Source of the DNA: Adiantum capillus-veneris
Lineage: Eukaryota; Streptophyta; Polypodiopsida; Polypodiales; Pteridaceae
Reading direction: 5' to 3'
Assembly: GCA_014529385.2 (NCBI GenBank)
Contig: CM043963.1
Location: 81,432,412-81,496,411, forward strand
Length of the DNA stretch: 64,000 nucleotides
The notes below the pieces were generated by a model. The model saw only the letters and a program-made list of their open reading frames with translations. It did not search any database and was not told the origin of the DNA. The position numbers and the translations under genes are program-made. Positions 42,857 to 54,662 of the stretch are shown here, piece after piece (the stretch's first letter is position 1; every line of letters begins with the position of its first letter).

Positions 42857-45800
42857 TGTCGAGAAATTTGCGGTCTTTCCGGGAAACCACCGGGCTTATG
42901 GCTGTGAGAGTTTGTGAGAGAACACCAAAAAACTATATGAAGGAGTTAACCCATAGATGCCATGAAGACTAGGGTTTGGAAAACAGTACAATCAAAGAAG
43001 CTCCACTTTTTCTCTCTTGCACTCACACACACAAAGAAAGAACACAAAAGAGAGTGTCAAAACAACACAAAGATGAAAACATCAAGGCTATGGTCATATC
43101 GTATCATGGGTAATATGAAAGGGTTAATAGATGAGTTAATGGCATTCAATCTTGGCTGACCGAATAGGCTACGAATTGTTCTTTGGAATTGTAGTTTTGT
43201 GCTTACCATAATATATATATTTTGTCTAGTGATTGGAATTAATTGTGTGTAGAAAGCCTTTTGGTTCATAGCAAGATAACCACGCTTACATCAAAAGAAA
43301 AGTTATAGTCTATGAGAGGTAGTATGATAGGATCCGGTGATAGAAGTATTTCATTGAGCCTTTTTGGGCCAAAGAGAAACACTATACGTTGTTGAAAGTG
43401 TATTCTGCGGCTAATCTATACGTTAATTCTAATAGATCGTACAGAGTGAAAGCGATAGAAATTATCATCATGTGAATTATTCATCTAGGATAACTCTAGT
43501 ATGCGAAAAATGTAGATATGAGAGAAGTGAAGAGATGAGAAGTTTCCCTCCCAAGCCCTATTCTTGCCCGTAGGCAATAAGGATACTACGGGGAGAGATG
43601 TACCTGTAGCAAAGAGAACTTAGAATTTGTAGAGAGGATGAATTACTAAGAATGAGAGAGATAGGTTTGGTTAAGGAGATGAGATTAGATACATATATAT
43701 ATATATATATATGTTGGATTAGAGATGAAAAAGAAAACAACAAGAAATCAAGAAAACATCAATGTAGAACACATCTTACTTGACAAACCCTTCGGCACCA
43801 TTATTGATGGAGAGAGAAGAAGAGTGGATAATTCCACTTTGATTGATACACCAAGTGCAAGACCTTCTTTGGTTAGAGTTGATCTTCCAAGGTTAGCTTG
43901 TTGCAAGACCGGCTAGTCTTCTTTTAGGAGAAAGTGTAGGCTTACGCTTATGTTAATGACTAAGTACAATTTGGCATTACTACTCCCTCCCTCATGAATT
44001 CCTCTCATTAATGGATTGAATGCTTGAGTTCTTTTCAAGAAAGAAGAGGTCCCCTTTTATAGGTGAAGGGAACCCCCAAGGGTTTACACAAGAAGAGAAG
44101 AGCCAGTGTGAACAGAAATTGGAAAAGTTGGAAATGAGCTATTCCTGCATATATATATATTTGTTGGATTAGAGATGAAAAAGAAAACAACAAGAAATCA
44201 AGAAAACATCAATGTAGAACACATCTTACTTGACAAACCCTTCGGCACCATTATTGATGGAGAGAGAAGAAGAGTGGATAATTCCACTTTGATTGATACA
44301 CCAAGTGCAAGACCTTCTTTGGTTAGAGTTGATCTTCCAAGGTTAGCTTGTTGCAAGAATGGCTAGTCTTCTTCTAGGAGAAAGTGTAGGCTTAGGCTTA
44401 TGTTAATCACTAAGTACAATTTGGCATTACTACTCCTTTCCTCATGAATTACTCTCATGAATGCTTGAGATCTTTTCAAGAAAGAAGAGGTCCCCTTTCA
44501 TAGGTGAAGGGAACCCCAAAGGGTTTACACAAGAAGAGAAGAGCCAGTGTGAACAGAAATTGGAAAAGTTGGAAATGAGCTGTCCCTGCATGATGTGTGA
44601 AGACTGGGGTCCAGTATTTTGATCATATCTCCTCAACTGTGGCTCCAAATAAAAAAGTAAAAATATGGGCAGAAAATTTAGCTCATTAGATACATATATA
44701 TATATATATATGTTGGATTAGAGATTGAAAAGAAAACAACAAGAAATCAAGAAAACATCAATGTAGAACATATCTTACTTGAAAAACCCTTCGGCACCAT
44801 TATTGATGGAGAGAGAAGAAGAGTGGATAATTCCACTTTGATTGATACACCAAGTGCAAGAACCGCTTTGGTTAGAGTTGATCTTCCAAGGTTAGCTTGT
44901 TGCAAGAATGGCTAGTCTTCTTCTAGGAGAAAGTGTAGGCTTAGGCTTATGCTAATGACTAAGTACAATTTGGCATTACTACTCCTTTCCTCATGAATTC
45001 CTCTCATCAATGGATTGAATGCTTGAGTTCTTTTCAAGAAAGAAGAGGTCCCCTTTTATAGGTGAAGGGAACCCCCAAGGGTTTACACAAGAAGAGAAGA
45101 GCCAATGTGAACAGAAATTGGAAAAGTTGGAAATGAGCTATCCCTGCATGATGTGGGAAGACTGGGGTCCAGTATTTTGATCATATCTCCTCAACCGTGG
45201 CTCCAAATAGAAAAGTAAAAATATGGGCAAGAAATTCAGCTCATTAGCTACGATTTTCATTTTAAAATTGTTTTTCAATTCAGATTAGAACCTTGTGTAA
45301 AAAATCATCAAAATAGGGTCCATTTCTCGCAGCAAAAGTCTTCCTGTGGTCCGCTTAGCCTAGACTTTCATTTGATTCCAAAGGACACCTCATGCCATAT
45401 GCAAGCATGACATTGCTCTTTGACAAATTTTTGTAATCATGCTTGCAATAATGCATTAAAATAAGTGTATCTTTGAAATCATGCCACCTAGTGTCCCACT
45501 AGGATTTGATTCTCTCCTAGTAGCTATTTTAAAAGAAATATAAGAAACATATGAAAAATACATAGAATATATATATATATTGGAGTTTACCCTAGATATA
45601 GGATCTAACTAGGGTGTGAGATGATAATGTGATAGTAGAAATAAACAATCATTGCTTTTTGCCCCAAGTTAAAGAGGCGGAGCTATTGACGCTTTTCCCG
45701 TAGTATTTTCTGATGGTAAAGTAAGAATAGGTTACCCATGAGAAAAATAATAGGATGAGATAGAAGGCCTATTATTATACTTAAATATGCATATGTACAT

Positions 45801-45886
45801 TATAGAAAATATAACTATGTATCTAAAAAGTAACAAGATAACTCTTGTAGCATGCGTTCCCACTATGTACGTGTCACAGCACGACA
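42857..45886 (-). repeat. Lard1 5' LTR with internal triplication
   Basis: The 3030-bp LTR matches the left LTR but contains three copies of a block starting TGTTGGATTAGAGAT at 43712, 44162 and 44711, giving units of about 450 and 549 bp. Each block is preceded by an (AT)n run, which probably mediated the expansion. Inside the element, on the minus strand, TGGTGAAACTGATGCGAAC begins six bases from the LTR edge; it may be the primer site, but it does not match initiator-Met tRNA. Confidence 0.85.
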
Positions 45887-46066
45887 ACGTATGATGTCTC
45901 TAGCATGATTTTGCACCCAAATGTCATATTTTTCCATATGCATTGCATCCTTAGGCCCTGAATAACTTATGTTTTAATTTTTAAGTCATTTGGATAGTTA
46001 AAATCTTAATTTCGGCTTTCAGTACTAAAAAAGACGCTAACTTTTGAAATTGGAGTTACAGGATCC

Positions 46067-49000
46067 ATGGATTCGGGGAAGTCATCAGCAAAGAGAAAGA
46101 GACCGACACTCAGGGAAGCAATAGCAGAAGCTGAGCCATTTTCTATTCTCCCAGAGACTCTCAAGCCCACAAAGACTTGGATAGAAGAAGCGGTGTAAGA
46201 AGAATAGGGGATAAAGATATACCAAGGTACTTTCAGAGACCCACGGGAAAAAATAATGGATATCCCAATGATTCCCCAAGAACAGGTGGACTACAGCCGA
46301 ACGGAGGAGATAAGTAGATACTTGAAAAGGGCAAATCTCTGCAGTTTTTTTACTTCCAGACCATCAGGAGTAGACGCTCAAAGAGTGTATGAGTTGGTAA
46401 CCACCATAAAGAAAGACGGAATGGCTACAGTCACAGCCTGGGACGGGAAAAATGTTGAAGTGATTATCACTCCTTAGCTCATTGCAGATGCTCCGAAGCT
46501 GCACAATAAAGGAAGCTTAGTCAGAGAAAGACGAGAAGCTATAGAAGTGTATGGGCCAAAGAAGAAAACTGTCACCTATGAAGACATGGAAGATCCGAGA
46601 GCGGCAAAGCTTTGCCGGCTCTACAACCAATTCTTACACATATGCAGCAAAAGGCCACAAAAGTATACCACACCACCACATGCCATTGCCACAACCATCA
46701 CTTGGGCAATAAAGAGCAACATCCCGAAGGAAGTCAATTATGCTCAGCACATTCATGAGCAAGTAATTTCTTTGCAGAACGAGAAGCCAAAGTACATTGG
46801 GGGATCCTAAGTGTTGACTAAGATAGCTTATGAAGCTATCGGAGCAAGGGACCAATGGCCAAAGGTTCCCTCGCAAAACCAATGGTTAAAAGAGATAGAT
46901 GAAGATGAAGACCAGCCAGAGGTCACCAAGAGAGTGTCAACAAGGGCAAGGCGGAAACTAGAGATTGTTTCCGAGCCAGAAGAAGAAGCAGATGAGCCCC
47001 TCAAGAAGAAGACCAACAAGAAACCTTCTCCCACGCAAACTAAGAGCCAGAAAGCCGCCAGAATGGAGAGGCTGATTGAACAGTTTAGAGCCGAGTGAGC
47101 TTTAAAAGGAGATTTTGAGGAAAAGTGAATACCAGACCCAACTAAGAGCTTGCTCAACCAGACCCCATATTGATTAGTACGATCAACATATCAAGGCTTA
47201 TGAAGAATCAGAAGCTATATTGGAGCAGCAACAAGTAGAGCCATACACCAAAGCAGAAGTTCAGCACAATAAAGCTGAATTAAAAGGAGGTGACAAGGTC
47301 AAGAGCAAGGTAGAAGAGTCTAGTCCTGAAGGAGAGGAAAAGATAGTGGAGGAAATGACTACTGAAGTGGAGGTGGATGTGCCAGAAAATCTCAAAATAC
47401 AGTACGAGGAGAAGGCAACGGATCCAATTCAAATGAAGAAAGAGCAAACTTATGTTCTAATTGACACATGATATACTCAAGAAGAGGCCCCAAATTTGTG
47501 TATGGCATTACCTTAACACAGGAGGAACAGAGAGGAAAGGAGAGGAGGACCAAGAATCGATTCGATAGAGAGCGGAGGTTGGTACCTGAGAAGGCAGAGG
47601 ATGAGCTAGAAGAGGAGGATGAGCTCGAAGATGAGGATGAAAGAGATATCCAGAAAGTGCATCAACTGTTGCAGCACATCAAAGCCCGATCAAAGACAAT
47701 GAGGGACAACAAAGAAGAAGCAGAAAAGAGAGAAGAGGAGATGGAAACAAAATATGAGAGTGCACTAGAAGAATCAGAGTACCTCAAGGCATCTCTTCTG
47801 GAAGAAAAAAATGAAAGAGATGGACTAATCCTCCAACTTGATGATGCTTCGAGAGAGGTGGCCAGTGCACAATCCTCCAACTTGATGATGCTTCGAGAGA
47901 GGTGGCCAGTGCACAAGAAGCCAAAAAAAGAATTAATGAGGAATTGGAAGCTACAAAGGACGAGCTCATTGAGCTACGAGAAAGGATGGAGCTGTAGGAT
48001 AGAACAATCCTAAGGCTTAGATCCGCACCAAGAGCTAGCAGAGCAGGAGTAGAGCCAGAGCAAGCAATAATCCCTGGTCTGGAAGATCAAATCCGGAGCT
48101 TGCAAAGAGAATTGCGGCTAGAGCAAGTGCAGAGATTGCACATTGCAGAGGGCTCATTGGCTGTAGAAGAACAACTGACATCAGAAACCCAAGCACTGAG
48201 AGCGGAGAATGAGGCCCTCCAAAAGCAGCTCCAAGATCTGCAAGACAAAGTGATAAAAGATACAAAGGATCAGCAAAGAAACAGGCGGGTCAGCCGTGGA
48301 GCTTCCAGAGACAAGGGAAGCCACAACAAGTGATTATCCAACCCCTGAACAAGACAAGACCGCAACGTCAAGACTTACCGAGGATGAAGAAAAAAGATTG
48401 CACGAGAAGATAGAGAAGGCAATAGAGGAGAGTGCAACGACGGCCATGGAGTGGGAAAGAAGACTCGTGTTCTCCATTGGACTTCAAGGGGTGGATACTA
48501 AGGTGCTGCAAGAACAGTGGATGCAACCTACATTGCCCCTTCCTCTACTAAAGTTTAAAGTGTTGAAGACAAAGAAAAGGATAGAAGAAGAGCAGTATGT
48601 CGCGCTATACGAAGGCGACATCACAAAAGAGGAGGAATCAAATAAGATAGTAGACTCCCAGCTGAGATGGAGGAAAGGGTGGTTGATGAAGTATCCAATC
48701 TACCTAATCTATTTGGTGGAGGCACCCAAGGAAGTTAGAGAAGATGCAACATTCTCTCCAGTGCCACGAGTCAGGAGTTGGCAAGAACATGACAGAATCA
48801 CAGCAAAGAAGCCGAATTGGCTTAATTACCCCAGGATGCCAGGACCGAAGGTGGGAGAGAGAATAAGTAAGGCCTACATGGTGAAAACCCTAATGGGCAC
48901 CATTAAGCTCTTTACTGGCTCTCCTGACCTTTCGTGTCAAATGCTCAAAAAGATTTGCAGAACATTATTGGCTTGCATTGAAGTGTTCGCACCGGATAAA

Positions 49001-49266
49001 GCTACCAGCTCAACATTGTTGTCAACGGCAGACACAGTCTCACAGATATGATGTATGATCTAGCCTTGCAACCATCTCCAAAAGTATTACATCTCTTTTA
49101 TCAGAGAATCATGTTTATGCCGAGTTTCCACATGCAGGCCTTTGAGGAGGCATTCTATATTGGTTTCTTTACTCATGAAAGTAACATATTCGGCCCTACA
49201 CTGACCATTGGAAACTTGAGATACGAGTCACATCTTCAGATGCTGAAATCAACAGGACTCCACTAA
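46067..49266 (+). pseudogene. Long broken extra ORF (coiled-coil) before a 3' LTR
   Basis: The ATG at 46067 (MDSGKSSAKRKRPTLREAIA) opens a frame used to 47098 with several stops. It reads VDYSRTEEISRYLKRANLCS, YELVTTIKKDGMATVTAWDG, EDPRAAKLCRLYNQFLHIC and KIAYEAIGARDQWP. After shifts come acidic and heptad-like stretches (ELEEEDELEDEDERDIQK; SETQALRAENEALQKQLQDL). A more globular C-terminal part (48296-49051: ALYEGDITKEEESNKIV, SQLRWRKGWLMKYPIYLIYL) is followed by a tail ending SHLQMLKSTGLH at 49266. Position just before a polypurine tract and LTR makes it an accessory ORF. It may resemble the family described as putative plant transposon protein; I cannot confirm that. Confidence 0.62.
47827..47914 (+). 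repeat. 44-bp tandem duplication in the extra ORF
   Basis: The unit beginning AATCCTCCAACTTGATGATG is present twice in perfect tandem (47827-47870 and 47871-47914). As 44 is not a multiple of three, the duplication itself shifts the frame. Confidence 0.92.
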
Positions 49267-49306
49267 AGACAAAGCAAGGATGTCATGTTAGGGACGACAT
49301 GAACAC

Positions 49307-49318
49307 GGAGGGGAGGAG
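49307..49318 (+). promoter_or_regulatory. Polypurine tract before LTR at 49319
   Basis: GGAGGGGAGGAG is directly followed by TGTTGAGAAGAG, the start of an LTR. It lies 40 bp after the end of the extra ORF. Confidence 0.8.
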
Positions 49319-49604
49319 TGTTGAGAAGAGAACTACACCTATACATTTTTGGCTCACACTCATATTTTTGTAAACACTTATTGTAATAAATGTCTTTCCG
49401 AGATTTCATTTTTTGATGGAGCCAATTCATTGTAATTACCGGGACTCAATTGAGTTTCCAGCTTGTAGTTTCACCTGCTTACGTAATTAGATTAGAGATG
49501 TGTTCACACCTCCAAGGTTGAGGTATAAGAGCCAATTATTGTAAACCTAAGGACAGTTTTTTGAATCATTTATCAAGATAAGTTTTGAAGCTCCGTGACT
49601 GTGT

Positions 49605-49678
<74 letters not shown>

Positions 49679-49898
49679 CTATCCTCTTGCTATGCGAGCT
49701 ACGGAGCCGCCATTGGAGAAGCAACACCGCCATTGTGTTAGCAACGACGAGAGCTACGCACCGATACCAAGTGTGCGCGCATTCGGCTTCTACGCGAGGT
49801 GAGCTCCCACGAGCTTCTATGTGAGTTTTCTCCCTGTCTGTGTGTGAGAATTGAGCGTGCCATATATCTATAGATCCGCAGCGGAGTAGAGCTACACA
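49319..49898 (+). repeat. LTR (580 bp) following the extra ORF
   Basis: It starts TGTTGAGAAG right after a polypurine tract and ends GCTACACA. It is followed by TTAGTATCATCGGAG, which resembles a decayed primer site of the TGGTATCA type. A long (GA)n lies within. No partner LTR was recognised in the window. Confidence 0.7.
49607..49676. repeat. (GA)n microsatellite, 35 units
   Basis: An uninterrupted GA run of about 70 bp inside the LTR at 49319-49898. Confidence 0.97.
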
Positions 49899-51204
49899 TT
49901 AGTATCATCGGAGTTGAAATTCGGTCACCTGAATTTTTCGGCTTGTCTTCATATGCTGTGTGGGATTCGGGGGCTGGCCTCTACAACACCTCAAACCACC
50001 ACAAAGAAAAGAGGATGAAGAGTATAGCTCTCTCGAGATAATATGGGCTGATCTTCTCTCACTAATTTTCTCAATTTCACACACACTCAACCTCGACTAG
50101 CCTCGACTAGCTCCGACTAGGTTCCCTCTACACCGCTACAACTCCCACTACACTCCATTGCACTCAAAGACACCAAGGAAGCAATAAAATCAAGAAAAAA
50201 AGCCATGGAAATCTCTGCACTTTTGACCATAACTCAAAGAGCTTCACTTCCTTTCAAACGCCCTTCCATGTGCTAGTAGGGCTTCCATATGCGCTCCCAT
50301 ATATACACATAGCTTGACCAAACCCACTCAAATCAAGCTTAATTTGAAAACCCACAAAGTTCAGAAAAAAAAATAAAAAAAAGTGATGGAAAACTTGGGG
50401 GAAACCTTTCCCTTTGATATATGTACAAGCAAGGCATTGCAGCACATAGTTTACTCTCGAGTAGTTGCACCACAAGGAGCTGCACACACCATAGCCACCA
50501 TACCTCAAAACAAGATGAAGAGAGGTCAATATGCAGAGCTAAGAAACCACTTTCATCAGCCCATTGAGGAGATACACACTCTCAAATCACCACATAAGGC
50601 CCTCGACTAGCAAGACAGGCTGCTCTACTCCCAAACGCCTCTATCCCTCGCGGCAATCAGGGCTTCTTTCTGCTAGCCTCTCTCAAATCCTCCACTCACT
50701 CACAAACTCAAGCTGATAAAAACTCAGTTTTGTTCATATTTTTCAAGTACTAAGTGACTCTTTCAAGTTTCGACACGTCTATCTACAAAAACATCAAAAC
50801 TATGCACCCCGCACAACTGGCCCGCATGCGTAGAGACAGCTGGCACACACCGCCTTTGTACACTTTGTACAAGCATGCTTTATTTACATATAAGGGACCC
50901 AAAAGCATTAAAAAAACCTTTCCAAAGTCCTTGGGGTGGCTTGCATCATTCCGTAAAAACACGTCACAACACGTTTACCGCACGGAATGGTTACAGGTTG
51001 AGATTATATTGTAGATTCATAGGGTATTGGCCTTACCTAGTGTAGAGACTCCCCTTTGAGTTTGAGGCTGATTTGATGACTTTAGATCATGTTTCGGATA
51101 GCATTTGTTTGTGGTACGGATTTCACTCATTTGCGTATTTGAGAACTTAGGTTTGATTTTCTTGGTAGTGATTGTCATTAGAAGGTGGAGTACGTGATTT
51201 GACA
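49899..51204. other. Gene-free DNA between two LTRs
   Basis: No coding domain is recognised. The stretch has short repeats of CTCGACTAG near 50095-50120 and A-rich runs near 50370. It may be the leader of the element whose LTR ends at 49898, cut off by the Gyp1 LTR insertion at 51205. Confidence 0.45.
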
Positions 51205-52781
51205 TGTCATTATAATCAATATCTAATTCTCCTAAATGATTTTCTCATGTTAAACTGATCATTTAATATGGGGAAGTGCCAGGGGAGGAAAAGCTAGAAT
51301 ATTGGTTAAGCTAGCAGACCGGCCACAGTAGGGATCCAAAGGAGGGAAAATAGGGATCCAAAGGGGGGTCCATCTGCAAAAGAGCCATGTGCAACAATGG
51401 GCTAAAAAGACCCTAAGGTTCAGCCCATTAAGACTTCCAAAATGCTAAGGTTCCAAAATTCAAAGGTTGTGTCCAAAGGTCAACCTTAAGGGAATTGGAT
51501 GCTTTGTGTGTGACCAAAAAAAGTCTTTGTACATCCCTACATGGGAGGGGGCGAGCCTTTCTTCTAGGGGATGAGAGAGAAATCCACACACACACACAGG
51601 CTCCCTTTACACAAAGGGAATGAGGGACACATGTCAGCTCCCTAGGCCAGATGCCCACAAGATGTGCCCAATTCCTATTGGATGCCCTTGGAGGTGGACC
51701 AATGAGAATTAGGCTAGAATAATCTAGTTTAATTAATTTAAAAACACTTAATAAAAGAACCAATGAGAATTAAGTCCTCTAGAAGACTATTGGACAACCT
51801 CCCAAGAGGTCCAATGAGCATTCAGCAGCCCAATGGCTTGCCTAATTCCTATTGGCCAGGAGGCAAAGGGGTCCAATGAGAGTTTAATTGAATTATTAAT
51901 TAACCTAAAGCTCTCACAAAAGGGAAGACACATGTCAAAAGGCTATCACTTATGCTGCTTAATAATCATTGGCTTGACTTGGGGAGGGCCAATGGGGAGA
52001 TAGCAAGAGCAAATAGCAAGAGGGCTCGCCCAAGAGAGAGAGGGGTTTGATTTTTGCAAGGCATTATCACACACACACACTCACACAGTCTATGCGAGAA
52101 GTAAAGAAGACTATCTCTTCCCAAGCTTTAATGGAGAACTCATCACCTACTCCAAGCTTGTGAGATAGAAGCCTACATCGACACACTCTTGGCATGTGGA
52201 TGCAAATCCAACCAAGAGCCAAGCTTCAATGCATGCTCATCTCCTCTACCAAGCTAATTACTAAGCTAAACTATGCTAATATGAGTGATTATGTGAGGAG
52301 ATGTACATCTTTCTCGTAAGATACTCCTTCATCTCAATCTACTCTCATACCCTGCTAGCTCTCACCATCTTCGAAGGTGTGTGAGGTCTTGGGTCTGAGA
52401 ACAGGGATAATTAAAGTTGTGTTTGCTAAGTGTTTTGCTTAGTGCATGAAGCTTTCATCTTCATTGCACTAGCTAGTCTTGAAGGAACACAAAGAATTGT
52501 ATTGTACAATGTCTCTCTTGATGGGAGAAACCATAATACAAAGCCTTTTGGAGGGGGGACCGGCTTCATGCAAATCCGGTCCTCAACTGTTGTCAAGTGC
52601 TTAATTTCTCTCTCTTTTGAAAGTATTGTTGATGCTATCTAACTAGGTGTTATGCTTTTTGTTGCTCTCTCTCCACCCAAGCACTCTTGTAATTCTCATT
52701 AGGACTCTATTCTAATGAAATGCCCACTATGTTCAAGCTAATTTCCACTACACAAAAGTTATTAGGCCATTAAATGTTACA
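51205..52781 (+). repeat. Gyp1 5' LTR
   Basis: The LTR starts TGTCATTATAATC and ends TAAATGTTACA. It is homologous, inverted, to the solo LTR at 5458-6997. It contains CA repeats near 52071-52087. Its end abuts a primer site and then the Gyp1 gag, so it is the 5' LTR of the right-hand copy; the 3' LTR is outside the window. Confidence 0.85.
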
Positions 52782-52782
52782 T

Positions 52783-52794
52783 TGGCATCAGAGC
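52783..52794 (+). promoter_or_regulatory. Gyp1 primer binding site
   Basis: TGGCATCAGAGC, one mismatch from the initiator-Met-tRNA site TGGTATCAGAGC, begins one base after the LTR. It would prime minus-strand synthesis. The leader from here to 53195 has no gene. Confidence 0.85.
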
Positions 52795-53195
52795 ACAAAG
52801 TTTTTCTTATCTTGCTCAAGAAGGGAGGTCCTCAAGCTAGCTATAAATGGTTGGTATTATTAATTGCCTGTGAGTAAGTAGAATAGGGATTTTTCAGCCT
52901 TGCAGTGTGCCTGCCTTCGTGCACTTAACGGGGCATCACCGTCGAGAGCTATGGTCTTAATAGTGGAGTCCTACGGGGCTTGCCTACGTAACCACTATTG
53001 AGCTAATAGAAGCTTGACAGAAGCCAGTGCTGTTTTGGTGTCAAAAGACCCTCTCTTCTATTCCTTTCAATTAATGGTATTTGAGCCGCGGGTACAGTAG
53101 CTTGAGTGCTTTTTCTAAAGGGGTAAAGAGGAGTAGCAACTAGGGCTTGAAGTGCCAAAGTACACATAAAAAGTTTACACCTAAAAGTTGTTAGA

Positions 53196-53888
53196 ATGGC
53201 TGCTGACAATAGTAAAGAGAATGAAATTAATGTTGATAACTTTGATTTTGCTCATGAGGAAGCTACTAATGATGCTTCAATGCTTGTTGTTAACTATCTT
53301 GTTTCTAGGCTTCAACAAGCCATGGGCAATCCATCTCTCCAAAGTGAAGTGCAACGGCAGCTCCGTGCTCACGGGATTCTCCAAGCTCATCACCATGATG
53401 AGAGAACACCTAGGAAGCCTCCTTGTGAGACTACCAAAAGAGGTCTCTCTCCGATTCGGGAAGAAGAAGAAAATCCGTACGAAGGGCTCAAGAATTTACT
53501 TCTTGATGATGCATCTCCTTCCCAAAGGAGAACTCAAGAGCCTCCACTGAAGGAACGAGAAAGAAGTGAGTCTACCGCCACCTCGGTGGAGATGGCTACA
53601 CGAAGACGGCGGGCTAAACTCTCTCCATCACCACCAAAGCGGAGAAGACCATCACACTCTTCTCCACGCCATAATTCAAAGAGGGATGATAAAAAGCAAG
53701 AGAAGAAAAAGGCAAGAAAGAGGACACCCTCTTCTCCATCTTCTTCATCCTCTTCCTCTTATGAAAGTGATGGTGAAGACAACGAAGATCAAGACAAGAA
53801 AAAGGAGAGAAAGGGGTCACCCTCTTCTCCACCTTCTTCAAATTCTTCACCTTCTGAAGAAAGTGATGGTGCAACCTTTGAACCATAA
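53196..53888 (+). CDS. Gyp1 Gag N-terminus with RS-like domain
   Basis: The ATG at 53196 opens 230 codons. The N-terminal domain reads NVDNFDFAHEEATNDASMLV, VNYLVSRLQQAMGNPSLQ. A basic, serine-rich region follows, with TRRRRAKLSPSPPKRRRPSH and two related blocks (RTPSSPSSSSSSSYESDGED; RKGSPSSPPSSNSSPSEESD), resembling the RS tails of splicing factors. It ends at a TAA, after which the same kind of text continues (KIRGHRKSYAAWKRSSKLKK) to the capsid. RNA binding or a nuclear role for the RS region is inference. Confidence 0.8.
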   Translation: MAADNSKENEINVDNFDFAHEEATNDASMLVVNYLVSRLQQAMGNPSLQSEVQRQLRAHGILQAHHHDERTPRKPPCETTKRGLSPIREEEENPYEGLKNLLLDDASPSQRRTQEPPLKERERSESTATSVEMATRRRRAKLSPSPPKRRRPSHSSPRHNSKRDDKKQEKKKARKRTPSSPSSSSSSSYESDGEDNEDQDKKKERKGSPSSPPSSNSSPSEESDGATFEP

Positions 53889-54662
53889 AAAATAAGAGGC
53901 CATAGGAAATCCTATGCCGCTTGGAAGAGGTCGTCCAAGTTGAAGAAATTCAAAGAGGTCGTCCTATGATGGTACCTTTGGTGCTACAGACAAAGTCTTG
54001 GCCTTTATCCAACATTTCGATGCGGCGTTTGGAGATGAGGGCTTCATGGAGTCCTCTAAGCTACACCATGTAGCTATGCACTTTCAAAAATCCGCCCGGC
54101 AATGGTGGTCTAGCCTACGGGCCAACGGTGAAGCTCCACAGACATGGAAAGCTTTAAGAGCTTCCATTATGAAGCAGTTTTTGGCCACCGATGCCAAAGA
54201 CAAAGTACTCACCGAATGGCGAAGCTTAAATCTCTCTCCCTATGAATCCATCCACAAATATGTAGACAAGTTTTGGACCTACAACTCAAAGCCATTGTCT
54301 TCAAAAAGTTGGATTTTGGAGAGCAAAAGTAACAATTTTGTGCAGGCTTAACCGAAGAAATGGCGGAGTATGTCAACTCCCAAAGGCCACGTACCATATC
54401 GGCGGTAATACACCATACTATGGTGGCCTCTCGAATCAATTTCCAAACGGGAGCTAAAAGAAATCATAAGCCCCGGAAAACAAGGGTTCCGATGAACCTA
54501 AGGGGAAGGACAATGTCCAAAAGTCTCCTAAGGGCAACTCCAACAAAGCTAAAGAGAAGGGAGTTTACAAAGGTAAGAACAAACTCTCTCCTGAAGAGCT
54601 TGAGCGTTATTGCAAGGATAACCGGTGTTTCAAGTGCGGCGAACAGGGGCATGCGTACCACA
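53889..54662 (+). pseudogene. Gyp1 Gag capsid and zinc knuckle, split by Gyp2
   Basis: After a shift near 53970 the capsid domain reads FIQHFDAAFGDEGFMESSKL, HFQKSARQWWSSLRANGEAP and IMKQFLATDAKDKVLTEW. Another shift near 54270 spoils the next stretch. The zinc knuckle (CFKCGEQGH, from 54626) is cut in its last spacer by the Gyp2 LTR at 54663. The missing cysteine lies at 63110-63112. Gag would package element RNA. Confidence 0.88.

Larger units (their letters stand above)
38700..45886 (-). mobile_element. Lard1, non-autonomous LTR element with giant LTRs, 4-bp TSD (ACGT)
   Basis: LTRs of 2023 bp (38700-40722) and 3030 bp (42857-45886) enclose 2134 bp. Ends are TGTCGAG and CACGACA in plus reading. 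ACGT is duplicated at 38696-38699 and 45887-45890, and removing the element restores a dyad of array B. Orientation is minus: a polypurine tract abuts the left LTR and the single long frame runs right to left. No protease, RT or integrase is present, so it must rely on another element. The LTRs are very similar by eye apart from a tandem triplication in the right one, so this is among the younger insertions here. Confidence 0.9.

Noticed and set aside
43725-45000. Three near-identical 60-codon frames (MKKKTTRNQENINVEH...)
   Set aside because: They are plus-strand frames inside the triplicated Lard1 LTR, antisense to the element, and appear once in the other LTR. They copy with the repeat and have no sign of coding use.
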